36,640 nucleotides of DNA from Cytophagaceae bacterium. GTDB taxonomy: Bacteria; Bacteroidota; Bacteroidia; Cytophagales; Flexibacteraceae. Under the pieces are notes generated by a model. It was given only the letters and a program-made list of their open reading frames with translations. It ran no database searches and was not told where the DNA came from. Of this stretch, positions 25,679-34,929 are shown piece after piece. The stretch's first letter is position 1. Each line of letters opens with the position of its first letter. The stretch spans positions 1 through 36,640 of the forward strand of contig JAIXYP010000055.1 of NCBI GenBank assembly GCA_027490155.1, in the 5' to 3' direction. Both the position numbers and the translations under genes were made by a program.

Positions 25679-26539
25679 TTATAGTCTTAATAAATATTTT
25701 ATGTTCTCTGATTTTTTGTTCTCTGGCACTTGTTCCATTTTATTAATGAGCCAACCAGAATTTTTTGTTTTTCTGTCAAAATATTGTGTTGTAAAAACCC
25801 ATCCAGGCACCTGATAATAGTGGTAATTGATACTTTTTACATACTGGAAACTTACAACGCCTTTCTTCACCAAAGAAATAAATGCTTTAACACGCTCAGA
25901 ACCTAATGCATCAGTATCAAAAAAATACTTTTCGTAAATTGTTTTTTGAAACACATCATGAAACTCTAGAAAATTAGTAGCATGAGATGCAGTAGATATA
26001 AAAGTATCTGTACCCCTTACACCCAATGATATATCCGCCAACTTATTTTTTGAACGCATGGTATCTCCTATGCCAGCAATCATCCATTGTGCCCATTCAT
26101 TGTTATGCGTTTTCACTCTCAATATTATTGGCAATTCATACTGTTTTTTGTAGATGAGAAATATGCACCGAGCTTCAGCATACCAGTTCGAATCAAGAAA
26201 TGAAAGCGTAACAGGATGTGATGGTTGTAGCACCTGCCTGAAAAAGTCTCCTAGTTTAGAAGTATCTTTTAAGAAATCTTGATTTTCCATATTGAATAAA
26301 GTAACCAAAAGCTGACCCCTAGATAAATTAAAGACCCTCTTCTCATCAGCATATACTTGCCTTATAAATGAGTTGGGTGCATCATTAAAACGCTCTACAA
26401 ACTCCTCAGGCATCTTAACAGAATAGTTAAACAACTCTTCATTTACACTATAATTCCCTACATACTGAGCATTTACACCCAGCGCACTTGCCACAAACAA
26501 AAGCAGTAAATACCATTTTTTGCATGTAATAGTTTCCAT
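25679..26539 (-). CDS. Secreted protein of unknown function in the T6SS operon
   Basis: A 286-residue protein with signal peptide (1-24, LLLLFVASALGVNAQ). The mature part is alpha/beta with FNYSVKMPEEFVERFND near the start, a strand-rich centre and a C-terminal YHYYQVPGWVFTTQYFDRK segment. No family recognised. It lies between a TPR protein and one of two paralogous periplasmic proteins, 7 and 34 nt away, and is therefore probably part of the same periplasmic assembly. Confidence 0.65.
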   Translation of the reverse strand: METITCKKWYLLLLFVASALGVNAQYVGNYSVNEELFNYSVKMPEEFVERFNDAPNSFIRQVYADEKRVFNLSRGQLLVTLFNMENQDFLKDTSKLGDFFRQVLQPSHPVTLSFLDSNWYAEARCIFLIYKKQYELPIILRVKTHNNEWAQWMIAGIGDTMRSKNKLADISLGVRGTDTFISTASHATNFLEFHDVFQKTIYEKYFFDTDALGSERVKAFISLVKKGVVSFQYVKSINYHYYQVPGWVFTTQYFDRKTKNSGWLINKMEQVPENKKSENIKYLLRL

Positions 26540-26573
26540 GTTAACTACTTTTTTTGCTTTAGAATATTTGTCT

Positions 26574-27251
26574 CTAATTAGTGTCTACTACTTTCATGTT
26601 ACCGAAAAATATATCCAGATAGCTCAACATTTTACCATCCCTTAATACATCCGTTACCTTTATTATAACAGTAAATGTTTTGGTACTTACATCATTATAA
26701 ATATTGTTGCCTTCCTTACTTTTACCGGCAAACTCTTGCTCTAGAGTTACATATCCTTTATAAGTACCATCAGGCTGTTTTGTTATGTTTTCTACCTGAA
26801 AAATCCTACTGTATTTAACTTCTACCGATTTGTAAGGTAGCCGAGACATATTCACTAAGTATTGCCTTATTTGCCGAATAACAATTTTATTATTTCTGGT
26901 AGATGATATTTCTACAATTACTGACTCATCGTTATTAAAAAGTGCCATTGCCTGATTGATAACTAAATCAACATTAGGACTGCTCTTTTCGCATAACATT
27001 TCGAAATATCCTGATAGTGTTTTTAGCTTACGGTCTATTATCTTAGCTACCGCTTCTTTCTTTAATGTTATCCCACCCATACGCATCATCTCATCTTCGC
27101 CATTTTTGGGTTTTGCTTGTGTAGGTGCTGCTGTACTGCCTGTACTAGAAGGCTTTTGGTATCCAGGAGGATACTGACCATAGCTACTACTGGTGCATAA
27201 AGCTATTGATAACAAAATAATGATTACGGCTGTACCTTTACTATTTTTCAT
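26574..27251 (-). CDS. Periplasmic protein, paralogue of the next gene
   Basis: A 225-residue protein with a signal peptide (1-25, SSSYGQ). After a Pro/Ser/Thr linker (27-55) it has a domain of about 165 residues. Its second part, INQAMALFNND, IRQIRQYLVNMSRLPYKSVEV, QPDGTYKGYVTLEQEF, VIIKVTDVLRDGKM and DIFFGNMKVVD, aligns over about 125 residues with the C-terminus of the 330-residue neighbour. The Cys at 19 is not in a good lipobox (Leu before it). Function unknown. A periplasmic or outer-membrane-proximal element of the envelope complex is a reasonable guess. Confidence 0.7.
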   Translation of the reverse strand: MKNSKGTAVIIILLSIALCTSSSYGQYPPGYQKPSSTGSTAAPTQAKPKNGEDEMMRMGGITLKKEAVAKIIDRKLKTLSGYFEMLCEKSSPNVDLVINQAMALFNNDESVIVEISSTRNNKIVIRQIRQYLVNMSRLPYKSVEVKYSRIFQVENITKQPDGTYKGYVTLEQEFAGKSKEGNNIYNDVSTKTFTVIIKVTDVLRDGKMLSYLDIFFGNMKVVDTN

Positions 27252-27293
27252 TCAATTCATTTAAATAAAATACTTACCTCAAATATACTATTT

Positions 27294-28286
27294 CTATGCC
27301 TCATCCATAGTTATATCACCTATAAACACTTCGACTACATTCGTCATTTTACCACCTTTCATCATTTCTGTTACCTTTACTTGTATACGAGCCATTTTTT
27401 TTGTTTCATCTACAAACTTTTTGTTTTCCCTATTAGCGGTGAATTTTTGCGTAAAACATATAACTCCCCACCACGTACCATCTGGGTTTTTTTCAAACTT
27501 ACCAACAAACTCCATATTGCTCGACTCTATCTTTACGTTCTTGTATCTAAGCATTGATACCCTATTCAGGTATTCCATTATTGGTTTTGTAACAATGGGT
27601 TTATTTCCATTTTTTATAGATACTTTTCTGCTGATATTATTATTAAAAAAAGTCATAATTCTTTTTATAATAGCACTGGCAGGTGCAGGAGGGTTTTCTA
27701 AAGCCAGTAGTTGCAGGTTATCGTAATATGCTTTTAGTCTTTCCTGTACTTGTCGGTTCAGCTGAGATATTTTGATTTTTGTACCATCTAAGTCTATCGA
27801 TTCATCTGTTGTATTACTTACGCTTTGTTGAGGTTCTGTGTACGCCGCAGGCGTTTCTGCTTGCATTGCAGGCTTTGGATCATTGTTACCAGTAGATAAA
27901 GTGGCCACTCTTGCTCTTAACTTATCTAACGTTCTTATATCGATATATGTTTTGTCAATATCCATACTACCCGCTCCGTCAGGCGGAATCAAATAAAGTT
28001 TGAAAGTATGATTTCTGGTAGTGGCTCCCGATCCTTCCTCTACTCTCAACCCACATGGAGCAGTAGGTGGTTGATCAGTGATAGGTTTTATAATTAACTT
28101 TCTCCCATCCCTTTTAACAGAAAAAACATCCTCACACAGCAAGTCAAATTCTTTAATGTCACCAGGCAAAAATATAGTGCTATTAGAGCCGGAATATACC
28201 CATAAAATATCTCCTCTCAACTCTTGAGCATTGCTTAGAATGGGAAAAAATAATACTACAAAAATGACGAAAGTGATACGACCCAT
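27294..28286 (-). CDS. Periplasmic protein, first gene of the T6SS operon
   Basis: A 330-residue protein with signal peptide (1-20, ILSNAQ). Residues 22-115 form a beta domain (GDILWVYSGSNSTIFLPGDI; VFSVKRDGRKLIIKPI). A linker follows (about 130-165), and residues about 205-330 form a domain homologous to the 225-residue neighbour (IIKRIMTFFNNNISRKVSI; YLNRVSMLRYKNVKI; NPDGTWWGVICFTQKF; KVTEMMKGGKMTNVVEVFIGD). It leads the long minus-strand operon. A perfect -7 element lies 26 nt upstream. The family is not recognised. Confidence 0.7.
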   Translation of the reverse strand: MGRITFVIFVVLFFPILSNAQELRGDILWVYSGSNSTIFLPGDIKEFDLLCEDVFSVKRDGRKLIIKPITDQPPTAPCGLRVEEGSGATTRNHTFKLYLIPPDGAGSMDIDKTYIDIRTLDKLRARVATLSTGNNDPKPAMQAETPAAYTEPQQSVSNTTDESIDLDGTKIKISQLNRQVQERLKAYYDNLQLLALENPPAPASAIIKRIMTFFNNNISRKVSIKNGNKPIVTKPIMEYLNRVSMLRYKNVKIESSNMEFVGKFEKNPDGTWWGVICFTQKFTANRENKKFVDETKKMARIQVKVTEMMKGGKMTNVVEVFIGDITMDEA

Positions 28287-28311
28287 AATTTGATAATTGC
28301 ACTATTTGAAG

Positions 28312-28319
28312 CAAACATA
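28312..28319 (-). promoter_or_regulatory. Candidate -7 element of the T6SS operon
   Basis: The minus strand reads TATGTTTG, a perfect match to the Bacteroidota -7 consensus TAnnTTTG, 26 nt upstream of the first operon gene. The partner TTG is poor: the nearest, at 28348-28350, is 28 nt away, longer than usual. It could need an activator. Confidence 0.45.
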
Positions 28320-28371
28320 AAAAAGAATAGCGATTATTCATACTACACAACAAAAATTTGATTTAAAAAAC

Positions 28372-28402
28372 TTGCACAGATATATCTGATTATGTATGTT
28401 TG
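28372..28402 (+). promoter_or_regulatory. Bacteroidota-type promoter of the adhesin operon
   Basis: TTG (28372-28374), 20 nt, then TATGTTTG (28395-28402) gives a full match to the -33/-7 pattern with normal spacing. Transcription would start near 28409, leaving a leader of about 95 nt that includes a tandem 20-bp repeat ending at the start codon. Confidence 0.55.
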
Positions 28403-28464
28403 ACCTAAATTTATATTACACCACTTTTTTTTCAGATAATCATAACATACCTGATTTCTACTAA

Positions 28465-28504
28465 ATTAATATAACCATAATACTATTAATATAACCATAA
28501 TACT
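28465..28504 (+). repeat. Perfect tandem 20-bp duplication abutting the adhesin ATG
   Basis: The unit ATTAATATAACCATAATACT occurs twice without mismatch (28465-28484 and 28485-28504), and the ATG follows directly. It duplicates the ribosome-binding region in the leader. Such a repeat could vary in copy number by slippage and alter translation. Confidence 0.9.
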
Positions 28505-31500
28505 ATGCTGATTAGAAAACTAAAAACCATCCTATTACTGTTGCTTTGCTTTTCGGCAAAGTATGCAAAAGCGCAATTAACTTTTGTAGATCCTACACCT
28601 ACACTAACTGTTTGTCAAAATTCTGCTGCTACTAGCATCAGCACATTCTTAACTGTCAACGCAGATACAGCCGGAGCAACACTTACATGGACTGTGGTAA
28701 CACTTCCTTCAAATGGCACTTTATCTGGGTTTCCAGCTATTGTGACCCCTGCAGCCACAGCGGGCAATATTCCTTCTGGTGTTACCTATCAACCTGCCCC
28801 TTTGTACAGTGGTGCTGACAATTTTTCTATTCAAGTAAGTGACGGCACTACTTCTGTTACTGTTGCTGTTTCAGTTATTGTTAATCCTTTACCTACAATC
28901 AATCCGACACCCTCCAGCGCATGTACTGATGTAACAACAAACTTTTCAGCTACTCCAATAGGAGGTACATGGAGTTCGGCCAGCCCTGGAGTAACGGTAA
29001 TTTCAGCCACAGGTGCTGTAACTGGCACTAGTGGTGGCAACAAAATAATAACTTACACTTTCAACACTTGTACATCTACAAGGTCTATTTCAATCAGCAA
29101 TACCCCTACAGTTAACGGTACAACATCAGTTTGTATTGGTTCAACTGTAGCTTTGACTGGAACTCCTACATCAGGAAATTGGAGTAGTTTATTTCCAGCA
29201 GTTGCTACGGTAAACACATCTGGCCTAGTAAGCGGTATTGCTTCAGGTACAGCTGATATAGTATATGATTTAGCTGGCTGTAGAGACACTGCTGTAGTTA
29301 CAGTCAATCCACTACCTAGCCCAACAACTGGTACCACTGATGTTTGCATGCGATTATCTACTTTATTATCAAATGCTACCCTTGGTATAGGTACATGGAC
29401 GTCACTTAACACTACTATAGCTACCATAAACTCTGGCACTGGCTTAGTTACTGCATTAAATAATGCAGGTACAGCAAACATTATTTACAGAAGCAACTTA
29501 GGTTGTGATGACACCACTACAGTTACAGTTAAACCTACTCCTATTGTGTTGGTATCAGGATTCGCACCATCATCAGTTAACCAAACAAACTGTAATGGAG
29601 ATACTGTTGGAGCTTTTATTTTTCAAAGTAACATAGGTGGGGCAAATTTTCAATATTCAGCTTTAAATGGTGACACAAGTATTTTCAAACCAAACAGTAT
29701 TTTCAGCTACAATACTGGTAATACTTCTTACTTTCCTGCTTACAGAGCAGTAAATGCAACTAACTTCAGAGATTCATCTACAATTATAGTTAAGGCATCT
29801 TTTAATGGATGTTCATCTGACTTAGACACAACATTCAAACTAAGAGTAAATCCAACACCTAGAGTTAACCCTACGACGGATATCAACATCAATTGTAGCA
29901 ATCTTTTTAGTCCAGTTGTTTTTACTGGCACTAGTGACTTAGCAATAACATCCTACGAATGGACAAACAATAATACTACTATAGGTTTATCTTCTACAGG
30001 CACCAACACCATTGGTTCATTCACAGCATTAAATACATTATCCTCCAACAATACTGCAACTATCGTTGTTACGCCAAAAATTGGTGCATGTATTGATACA
30101 ACTACAAGAGATACGTTTCTAATCACTGTAACTGCTGTTCCCACACTTACATCAGTAAGTAGTGACAGCGTTTGTAATGGGCTAATTTTCAACTATGTTC
30201 CGACCAGCCCAACCGCAACTATATACAACTGGTTCAGAGATACTACTTCAGGTATTAGCAACCCAGCTACATTTGGAACTGGAGATCCGTCAGAAACTTT
30301 AATAAACACCACTCCTTCACCTGTTGCTGTAGCCTATGTTTATACAATTACCGCATCTGGTTGCAGTAACACAGATACAGTAAATGTAACAGTTTTCCCA
30401 ACCCCAAGATTATCTTCAACTACTGATACTTCTGTGTGCGATGGTATTTTGTTGAATTACATACCAACAAGCGCTACTAATTATAGTACACTTAATTATA
30501 CATGGACAAGAGCCTCCCTTGCAGATATTAACGATGCTACATCTTCAGGTACTTCGGGCTCTAGTAGTATAAATGGTACACCTTTAGGCATTTCGTTAGA
30601 TAATACTTCAAACGATTCCGTTCATGTAAGATATAATTTCGAAGTTACTTCTCTGACTGGTGGATGCGTTGGTAGAGATACAGTAAATGTTGTAGTATAT
30701 CCCACACCAGGTCTAAAACTTAGCGAGCTGAATTATCCTATAATGTGTAATAAAACTGCAATAGATTTCCCGCTTATAGACTCCACAATTACATCTAAAT
30801 CTTACGGTTTATTTACTTGGAGTAGATCAGCAGTCATTGGTATATTCAATGACTCAACAGGTGGCAACGATACCATTAATGAAACGCTCAACGACACACT
30901 TGATATACCAGTAGCTGCTACATACACAGTATCTATCACCGCCGTTTACCCTGACTCGCTTAAATGCTCCAGTACTACCAATGTTACAGTAACAGTCAAT
31001 CCTACACCAAGACTACTATCCCCACTGGTAGACAGTATCTGCAACAATACATTGTTAACTTATGTCCCTATTACGACAACAGGTACTGTTGTAGACTCAG
31101 TAATTTGGAGGAGAATAAACATAGATCCTAATATAACCTCAACCAATCAAGTAAGAGGTGTGGACACTATTAAAAACACACTAACAAATAATACTGATTC
31201 ATTTAGATACACACAATACAATTACTTGTTGTATACCCATACCGATTACGTACCAGTATGTGCTATTTACAGCAATGACACCCAGAAAGTGAGCGTATTG
31301 GTAATGCCTACTCCCAAAATCAACAATCATGTAAGCATAGCTCAGTGCGACGGATTGATGTTGAAAGACTCTGTAACCAGCCCTACAGAAGGCTTACTAA
31401 CTTATACATGGGTGAGAGAACCGAGTAGCTTTATAACACCTGCTCCTGGGGCAAGTGTTGCTTCAAAAAACATAAATGAAGTGCTATACAATGCCGATTC

Positions 31501-32803
31501 TATACCACATACCGTAGTTTACGATTATTCACTTATACTAAAGGCAGATACTTTTAATTGCCCTTCTATTGTTGCTGCCAATAAAATAACTGATACTGTC
31601 AACCCTACTCCGAGGTTAAAAAAATCATATGACTACAAAGAATATTGTAGTGGAACAGCGTTTGACTATGAACCCATCTCAATTACAGATTTATCGGGCG
31701 ATAGTACTCAATACACATGGAAAGTAGATACACTTAACCTTAGGTTCATGAATAACTTCCCCAATACAAGCCCCGATACTTTAAGTGATGGAAAAATAAA
31801 CTTTATTATTTCTTCTGAATTTTATCAAAAACCGTTAGCGCTTCAGTTCTTTTATATACTCAACCACAGAGGCTGCACTAGCGATAGTACGGTCACGATA
31901 AGAGTGAGACCTACACCCGAAAAACCAAGATTAGCAAAACTAGAAGATAAAATTTGCTATAAATCCAACTATGTAAACATGTATATTGAAAAAAACACCA
32001 ACATTCCATCCGATTCTGTAGTTTACACTTGGAAAGCTGTAGGCGATTTAGCTGACATCATAGCAGGTGATAAAGGTATTTATGCACAAGTTTCCTTTAC
32101 TAAGCCGGCGGGCACTGGAGGTATTATCATTAAAAACGAAGCTTACATTATATACAACGGTGAAAGCTTCATAGATTGTATAGTTGATGTGGACACTGCT
32201 ATATTTTATGACAATGATACACTTGCGGATACATCGAACACAACCATAGCATATAATGATAAAACTAAACTGTTTTTTTACCTCAACAGTGTAATAGATA
32301 CAAATTACGGTTACGTATGGGGAATTACTGACCTGAAAACACAACAAGATATTGATGATATCGATCAGGCTGTAAACAATCCGCTCAGAGGTAAAACTCA
32401 AGTTCATGAATATAGCAACAAAGAAAATATTAATCCATTAAATGAGTACGCAACCACAAAAAGGTATTACGTAAAAACTCTAAGTAGAGCTAATGGTTGT
32501 ATTCAAAAATCGTATTGGAAACCAGAGTCTCCAAAATTTGTTGCAGCAAAACCATCAGGTATGTCAATACTGGTCTATCCAAACCCTGCTGAAACTAACA
32601 TCACGATAGAACTAAGCGATAAAGAAATTAAGAATGCTACAATTGAGGTTTTTGATGTAGTAAATTCAAGAAAAGTATTTATTGGTGACATGCCACAATA
32701 TACATTCCAGCTACCAGTTAGCGATCTTCATTCAGGAAACTACATCGTAGTTTGTTCACAAAATGGCATGAAATTAGCAACAACTCAATTTGTAAAAAAA
32801 TAA
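28505..32803 (+). CDS. Giant T9SS-exported adhesin with Ig/PKD-like repeats
   Basis: A 1432-residue protein with signal peptide (1-23). The N-terminal third contains Ig-like repeats that each start with P.P...G...VC and contain GTWS / VSG..SGTA patterns. The remainder contains about seven repeats that begin PTPR/PTPK, carry a conserved Cys-x-G and end in YTW, as in the PKD-like domains of Bacteroidota surface proteins. The last 80 residues (SILVYPNPAETNITIEL ... LHSGNYIVVCSQNGMKLATTQFVKK, split) are a type A T9SS C-terminal sorting domain that directs export and anchoring at the cell surface. It is probably an adhesin. It is 23 nt upstream of the OmpA-family gene, so co-transcribed with it. 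A T6SS link is not shown. Confidence 0.85.
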   Translation: MLIRKLKTILLLLLCFSAKYAKAQLTFVDPTPTLTVCQNSAATSISTFLTVNADTAGATLTWTVVTLPSNGTLSGFPAIVTPAATAGNIPSGVTYQPAPLYSGADNFSIQVSDGTTSVTVAVSVIVNPLPTINPTPSSACTDVTTNFSATPIGGTWSSASPGVTVISATGAVTGTSGGNKIITYTFNTCTSTRSISISNTPTVNGTTSVCIGSTVALTGTPTSGNWSSLFPAVATVNTSGLVSGIASGTADIVYDLAGCRDTAVVTVNPLPSPTTGTTDVCMRLSTLLSNATLGIGTWTSLNTTIATINSGTGLVTALNNAGTANIIYRSNLGCDDTTTVTVKPTPIVLVSGFAPSSVNQTNCNGDTVGAFIFQSNIGGANFQYSALNGDTSIFKPNSIFSYNTGNTSYFPAYRAVNATNFRDSSTIIVKASFNGCSSDLDTTFKLRVNPTPRVNPTTDININCSNLFSPVVFTGTSDLAITSYEWTNNNTTIGLSSTGTNTIGSFTALNTLSSNNTATIVVTPKIGACIDTTTRDTFLITVTAVPTLTSVSSDSVCNGLIFNYVPTSPTATIYNWFRDTTSGISNPATFGTGDPSETLINTTPSPVAVAYVYTITASGCSNTDTVNVTVFPTPRLSSTTDTSVCDGILLNYIPTSATNYSTLNYTWTRASLADINDATSSGTSGSSSINGTPLGISLDNTSNDSVHVRYNFEVTSLTGGCVGRDTVNVVVYPTPGLKLSELNYPIMCNKTAIDFPLIDSTITSKSYGLFTWSRSAVIGIFNDSTGGNDTINETLNDTLDIPVAATYTVSITAVYPDSLKCSSTTNVTVTVNPTPRLLSPLVDSICNNTLLTYVPITTTGTVVDSVIWRRINIDPNITSTNQVRGVDTIKNTLTNNTDSFRYTQYNYLLYTHTDYVPVCAIYSNDTQKVSVLVMPTPKINNHVSIAQCDGLMLKDSVTSPTEGLLTYTWVREPSSFITPAPGASVASKNINEVLYNADSIPHTVVYDYSLILKADTFNCPSIVAANKITDTVNPTPRLKKSYDYKEYCSGTAFDYEPISITDLSGDSTQYTWKVDTLNLRFMNNFPNTSPDTLSDGKINFIISSEFYQKPLALQFFYILNHRGCTSDSTVTIRVRPTPEKPRLAKLEDKICYKSNYVNMYIEKNTNIPSDSVVYTWKAVGDLADIIAGDKGIYAQVSFTKPAGTGGIIIKNEAYIIYNGESFIDCIVDVDTAIFYDNDTLADTSNTTIAYNDKTKLFFYLNSVIDTNYGYVWGITDLKTQQDIDDIDQAVNNPLRGKTQVHEYSNKENINPLNEYATTKRYYVKTLSRANGCIQKSYWKPESPKFVAAKPSGMSILVYPNPAETNITIELSDKEIKNATIEVFDVVNSRKVFIGDMPQYTFQLPVSDLHSGNYIVVCSQNGMKLATTQFVKK

Positions 32804-32826
32804 TTACAAACCTGTAAATCGAAGAA

Positions 32827-34731
32827 ATGAAAAAGATATTGTTATCCGTCACCTTAATTTGTTTTTCTATATCAAGTTTTAGTCAAGATTCTTTAGCTAA
32901 AAATTCTACCATACACCGGCTAAGAACAAATGACGAAATGCTTCCTAACTTATGCTTAGATGTCAATTTCAAATTTGGTTGGTTGGGAATGAATATGACT
33001 CTTAAAAATATTGAAGAATCGTATAGAAGTAAAGACAAAAACACAGCAAAACTAGGTAACAACAGACTAAGCAATTCTTTTGATGCCAAAGGTATAAGTG
33101 CGGTCAGTGGTGATTTTCAGATAGGATATTTTTTAGGAGATAAACACTTGATAGGTATTGGTACTGGACTTATGTATCAGCAAATGAGTGGGATTATGTC
33201 ATTGGGCAGTAATGCTACAGGTGATTTATTCAGTGTGGAATATGAAAATTTTGATGGCACTATAGATCCAGTAAAATCTGCTCCTTTTAAACAAATTATC
33301 ACTGCGAATAATGTAATTTCTGAACGAGTAACTGTTACGAATATTAGTGTGCCTTTGATGATAAAATTCAAACACCAATTCAAGAAACAATGGGGTGTTT
33401 TCGCAGAAGCAGGTGGTCTATTTTCACTTTCTTCAACTAGTACAACTGAAGTTCAAGGTAAACCATCCTTCAATTACGAAGCAATATATGACAAAAGACC
33501 TAATGGTACACCAGATGGGGGGGAATGGTATTACAACACGGGTGTCATAAGCGACAAAGCAATATTACTTACCCAAGACTACGTAAACTCGCTACCCTTA
33601 GTAGGCACTGTTAATACTTATTTTGATAATCTGAATGCAGCAGGTTACAACGTAGCACTAGAAAGGGAAGTGAATGTGGAAAAAGCAAACAATACTAAAA
33701 CCACTACATCATTTGGTGCAGGCATATTGCTGCAAGGGGGTATTTCTTATCAGTTTAGTTATCGAATTACCGGTAATTTAGGTGGTTATTACCTCACACA
33801 AACTCTAAAAAATAAAAGCACCGACAACTGGAGAATTACTGACAAGGTAGGTGACTATAGCTCTATGCTAAATGGTGTAAAAAACAATACAATATCTTCT
33901 TATGGCTTCACTGTAGGTATCCGCTACTTTATAGGCAAAGACAGAGATGAAGACGGTGATGGCTTGCCAGACAAAAAAGACCTCTGTCCTAAAGAATACG
34001 GACTAGCTATGCTAGGTGGCTGTGCAGATACTGATAGCGATGGCATACCTGACCAAGACGATCATTGCCCTACAGAATATGGTGTAATATGCACTGGTGG
34101 CTGCCCAGACTCTGATGAAGATTGTGTACCAGATAAGTTTGACAAATGCCCTGACGAACCTGTAGATGATATAGACAGATCTATGATTACTTTGGGCTGC
34201 CCAGATAAAGATGGAGATGGAATTAAAGACACTGAAGATGCATGTCCTGAAATAGCAGGTTTGGTGATGTATGGTGGCTGCCCTAACAGGTCGTCTTTTG
34301 CATACGATACTGTAATGCCCGATCCTAAAAAAATGATACCAGATCATATAGTACTGTCTAAAAGCGTAATAAACTTTAAAACAGGCAAATCAAATATAGC
34401 AGATAGTACCTACCCTGCACTAGACGAAGTAGTAAGAAGACTGCTTGATGACGAAAGAATCATTGTTTATATCAGCGGACATACAGACAATGTAGGTGGA
34501 AATCAGAAAAATATGATGTTATCTTTTTATCGTGCAGCAGAGGTGAAAAAATATATAATGACTAAAGGAATAAGCTCGGAAAGAATATTGATAAGCGGTA
34601 TGGGCAAAAAAGAACCAGTTATTCCTGAAGATACCCCCGAGAATAAAGCAAAAAATAACACCCCTGATATTCGTTCTAAAAACAGGCGAATAGAAATGAG
34701 AATGCTAATACCAGTTAGCGCAAAAAGGTAA
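32827..34731 (+). CDS. OmpA-family protein: beta-barrel, thrombospondin-3 repeats, peptidoglycan-binding domain
   Basis: A 634-residue protein with signal peptide (1-19, SISSFSQ). Residues about 35-365 are strand-rich and probably an outer-membrane barrel. Residues about 370-488 have four calcium-binding type-3 thrombospondin repeats (DEDGDGLPDKKDLCP; DTDSDGIPDQDDHCP; DSDEDCVPDKFDKCP; DKDGDGIKDTEDACP). Residues about 510-630 are an OmpA C-terminal domain (INFKTGKSNIADSTYPALDE; YISGHTDNVG; ILISGMGKKEPV; NRRIEMRM) that binds diaminopimelate in peptidoglycan. It could serve the adhesin upstream, or anchor the T6SS complex to the cell wall; neither is proven. Confidence 0.88.
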   Translation: MKKILLSVTLICFSISSFSQDSLAKNSTIHRLRTNDEMLPNLCLDVNFKFGWLGMNMTLKNIEESYRSKDKNTAKLGNNRLSNSFDAKGISAVSGDFQIGYFLGDKHLIGIGTGLMYQQMSGIMSLGSNATGDLFSVEYENFDGTIDPVKSAPFKQIITANNVISERVTVTNISVPLMIKFKHQFKKQWGVFAEAGGLFSLSSTSTTEVQGKPSFNYEAIYDKRPNGTPDGGEWYYNTGVISDKAILLTQDYVNSLPLVGTVNTYFDNLNAAGYNVALEREVNVEKANNTKTTTSFGAGILLQGGISYQFSYRITGNLGGYYLTQTLKNKSTDNWRITDKVGDYSSMLNGVKNNTISSYGFTVGIRYFIGKDRDEDGDGLPDKKDLCPKEYGLAMLGGCADTDSDGIPDQDDHCPTEYGVICTGGCPDSDEDCVPDKFDKCPDEPVDDIDRSMITLGCPDKDGDGIKDTEDACPEIAGLVMYGGCPNRSSFAYDTVMPDPKKMIPDHIVLSKSVINFKTGKSNIADSTYPALDEVVRRLLDDERIIVYISGHTDNVGGNQKNMMLSFYRAAEVKKYIMTKGISSERILISGMGKKEPVIPEDTPENKAKNNTPDIRSKNRRIEMRMLIPVSAKR

Positions 34732-34744
34732 AATTAACTGACAT

Positions 34745-34802
34745 AAGCTTAGTAATTGTTGTAGTATTTCCTGTTCTTCTATAATAATTACTAAGCTTTT
34801 CT
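34745..34802 (+). terminator. Likely terminator after the OmpA-family gene
   Basis: Perfectly complementary 13-nt arms (34745-34757 and 34786-34798) begin 13 nt after the stop codon. The right arm runs into TTTTC. The loop is long (28 nt), so the structure is less strong than a classic terminator, but position and T run fit. Confidence 0.45.
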
Positions 34803-34879
34803 AATCAACCCATTAACAACTTGTCAAAAATATGCATCTTGTTTGTTTTAGTAAGGTAAGGAGTAAAAAGTACTCATTA

Positions 34880-34910
34880 TTGGTATTCTAAAACTTATAG
34901 TCTATTTTAG
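34880..34910 (+). promoter_or_regulatory. Candidate promoter for the PKD-protein gene
   Basis: TTG (34880-34882) and TATTTTAG (34903-34910) are 20 nt apart, and the ATG is 20 nt downstream. The -7 element deviates from TAnnTTTG at its end, so this is tentative. Confidence 0.3.
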
Positions 34911-34929
34911 CTTTTATAATTTTAATACT

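Noticed and set aside
29053-30192. Minus-strand open frames inside the adhesin gene
   Set aside because: They arise from Thr/Ser-rich repeats read backwards and show Val/Pro-biased nonsense.
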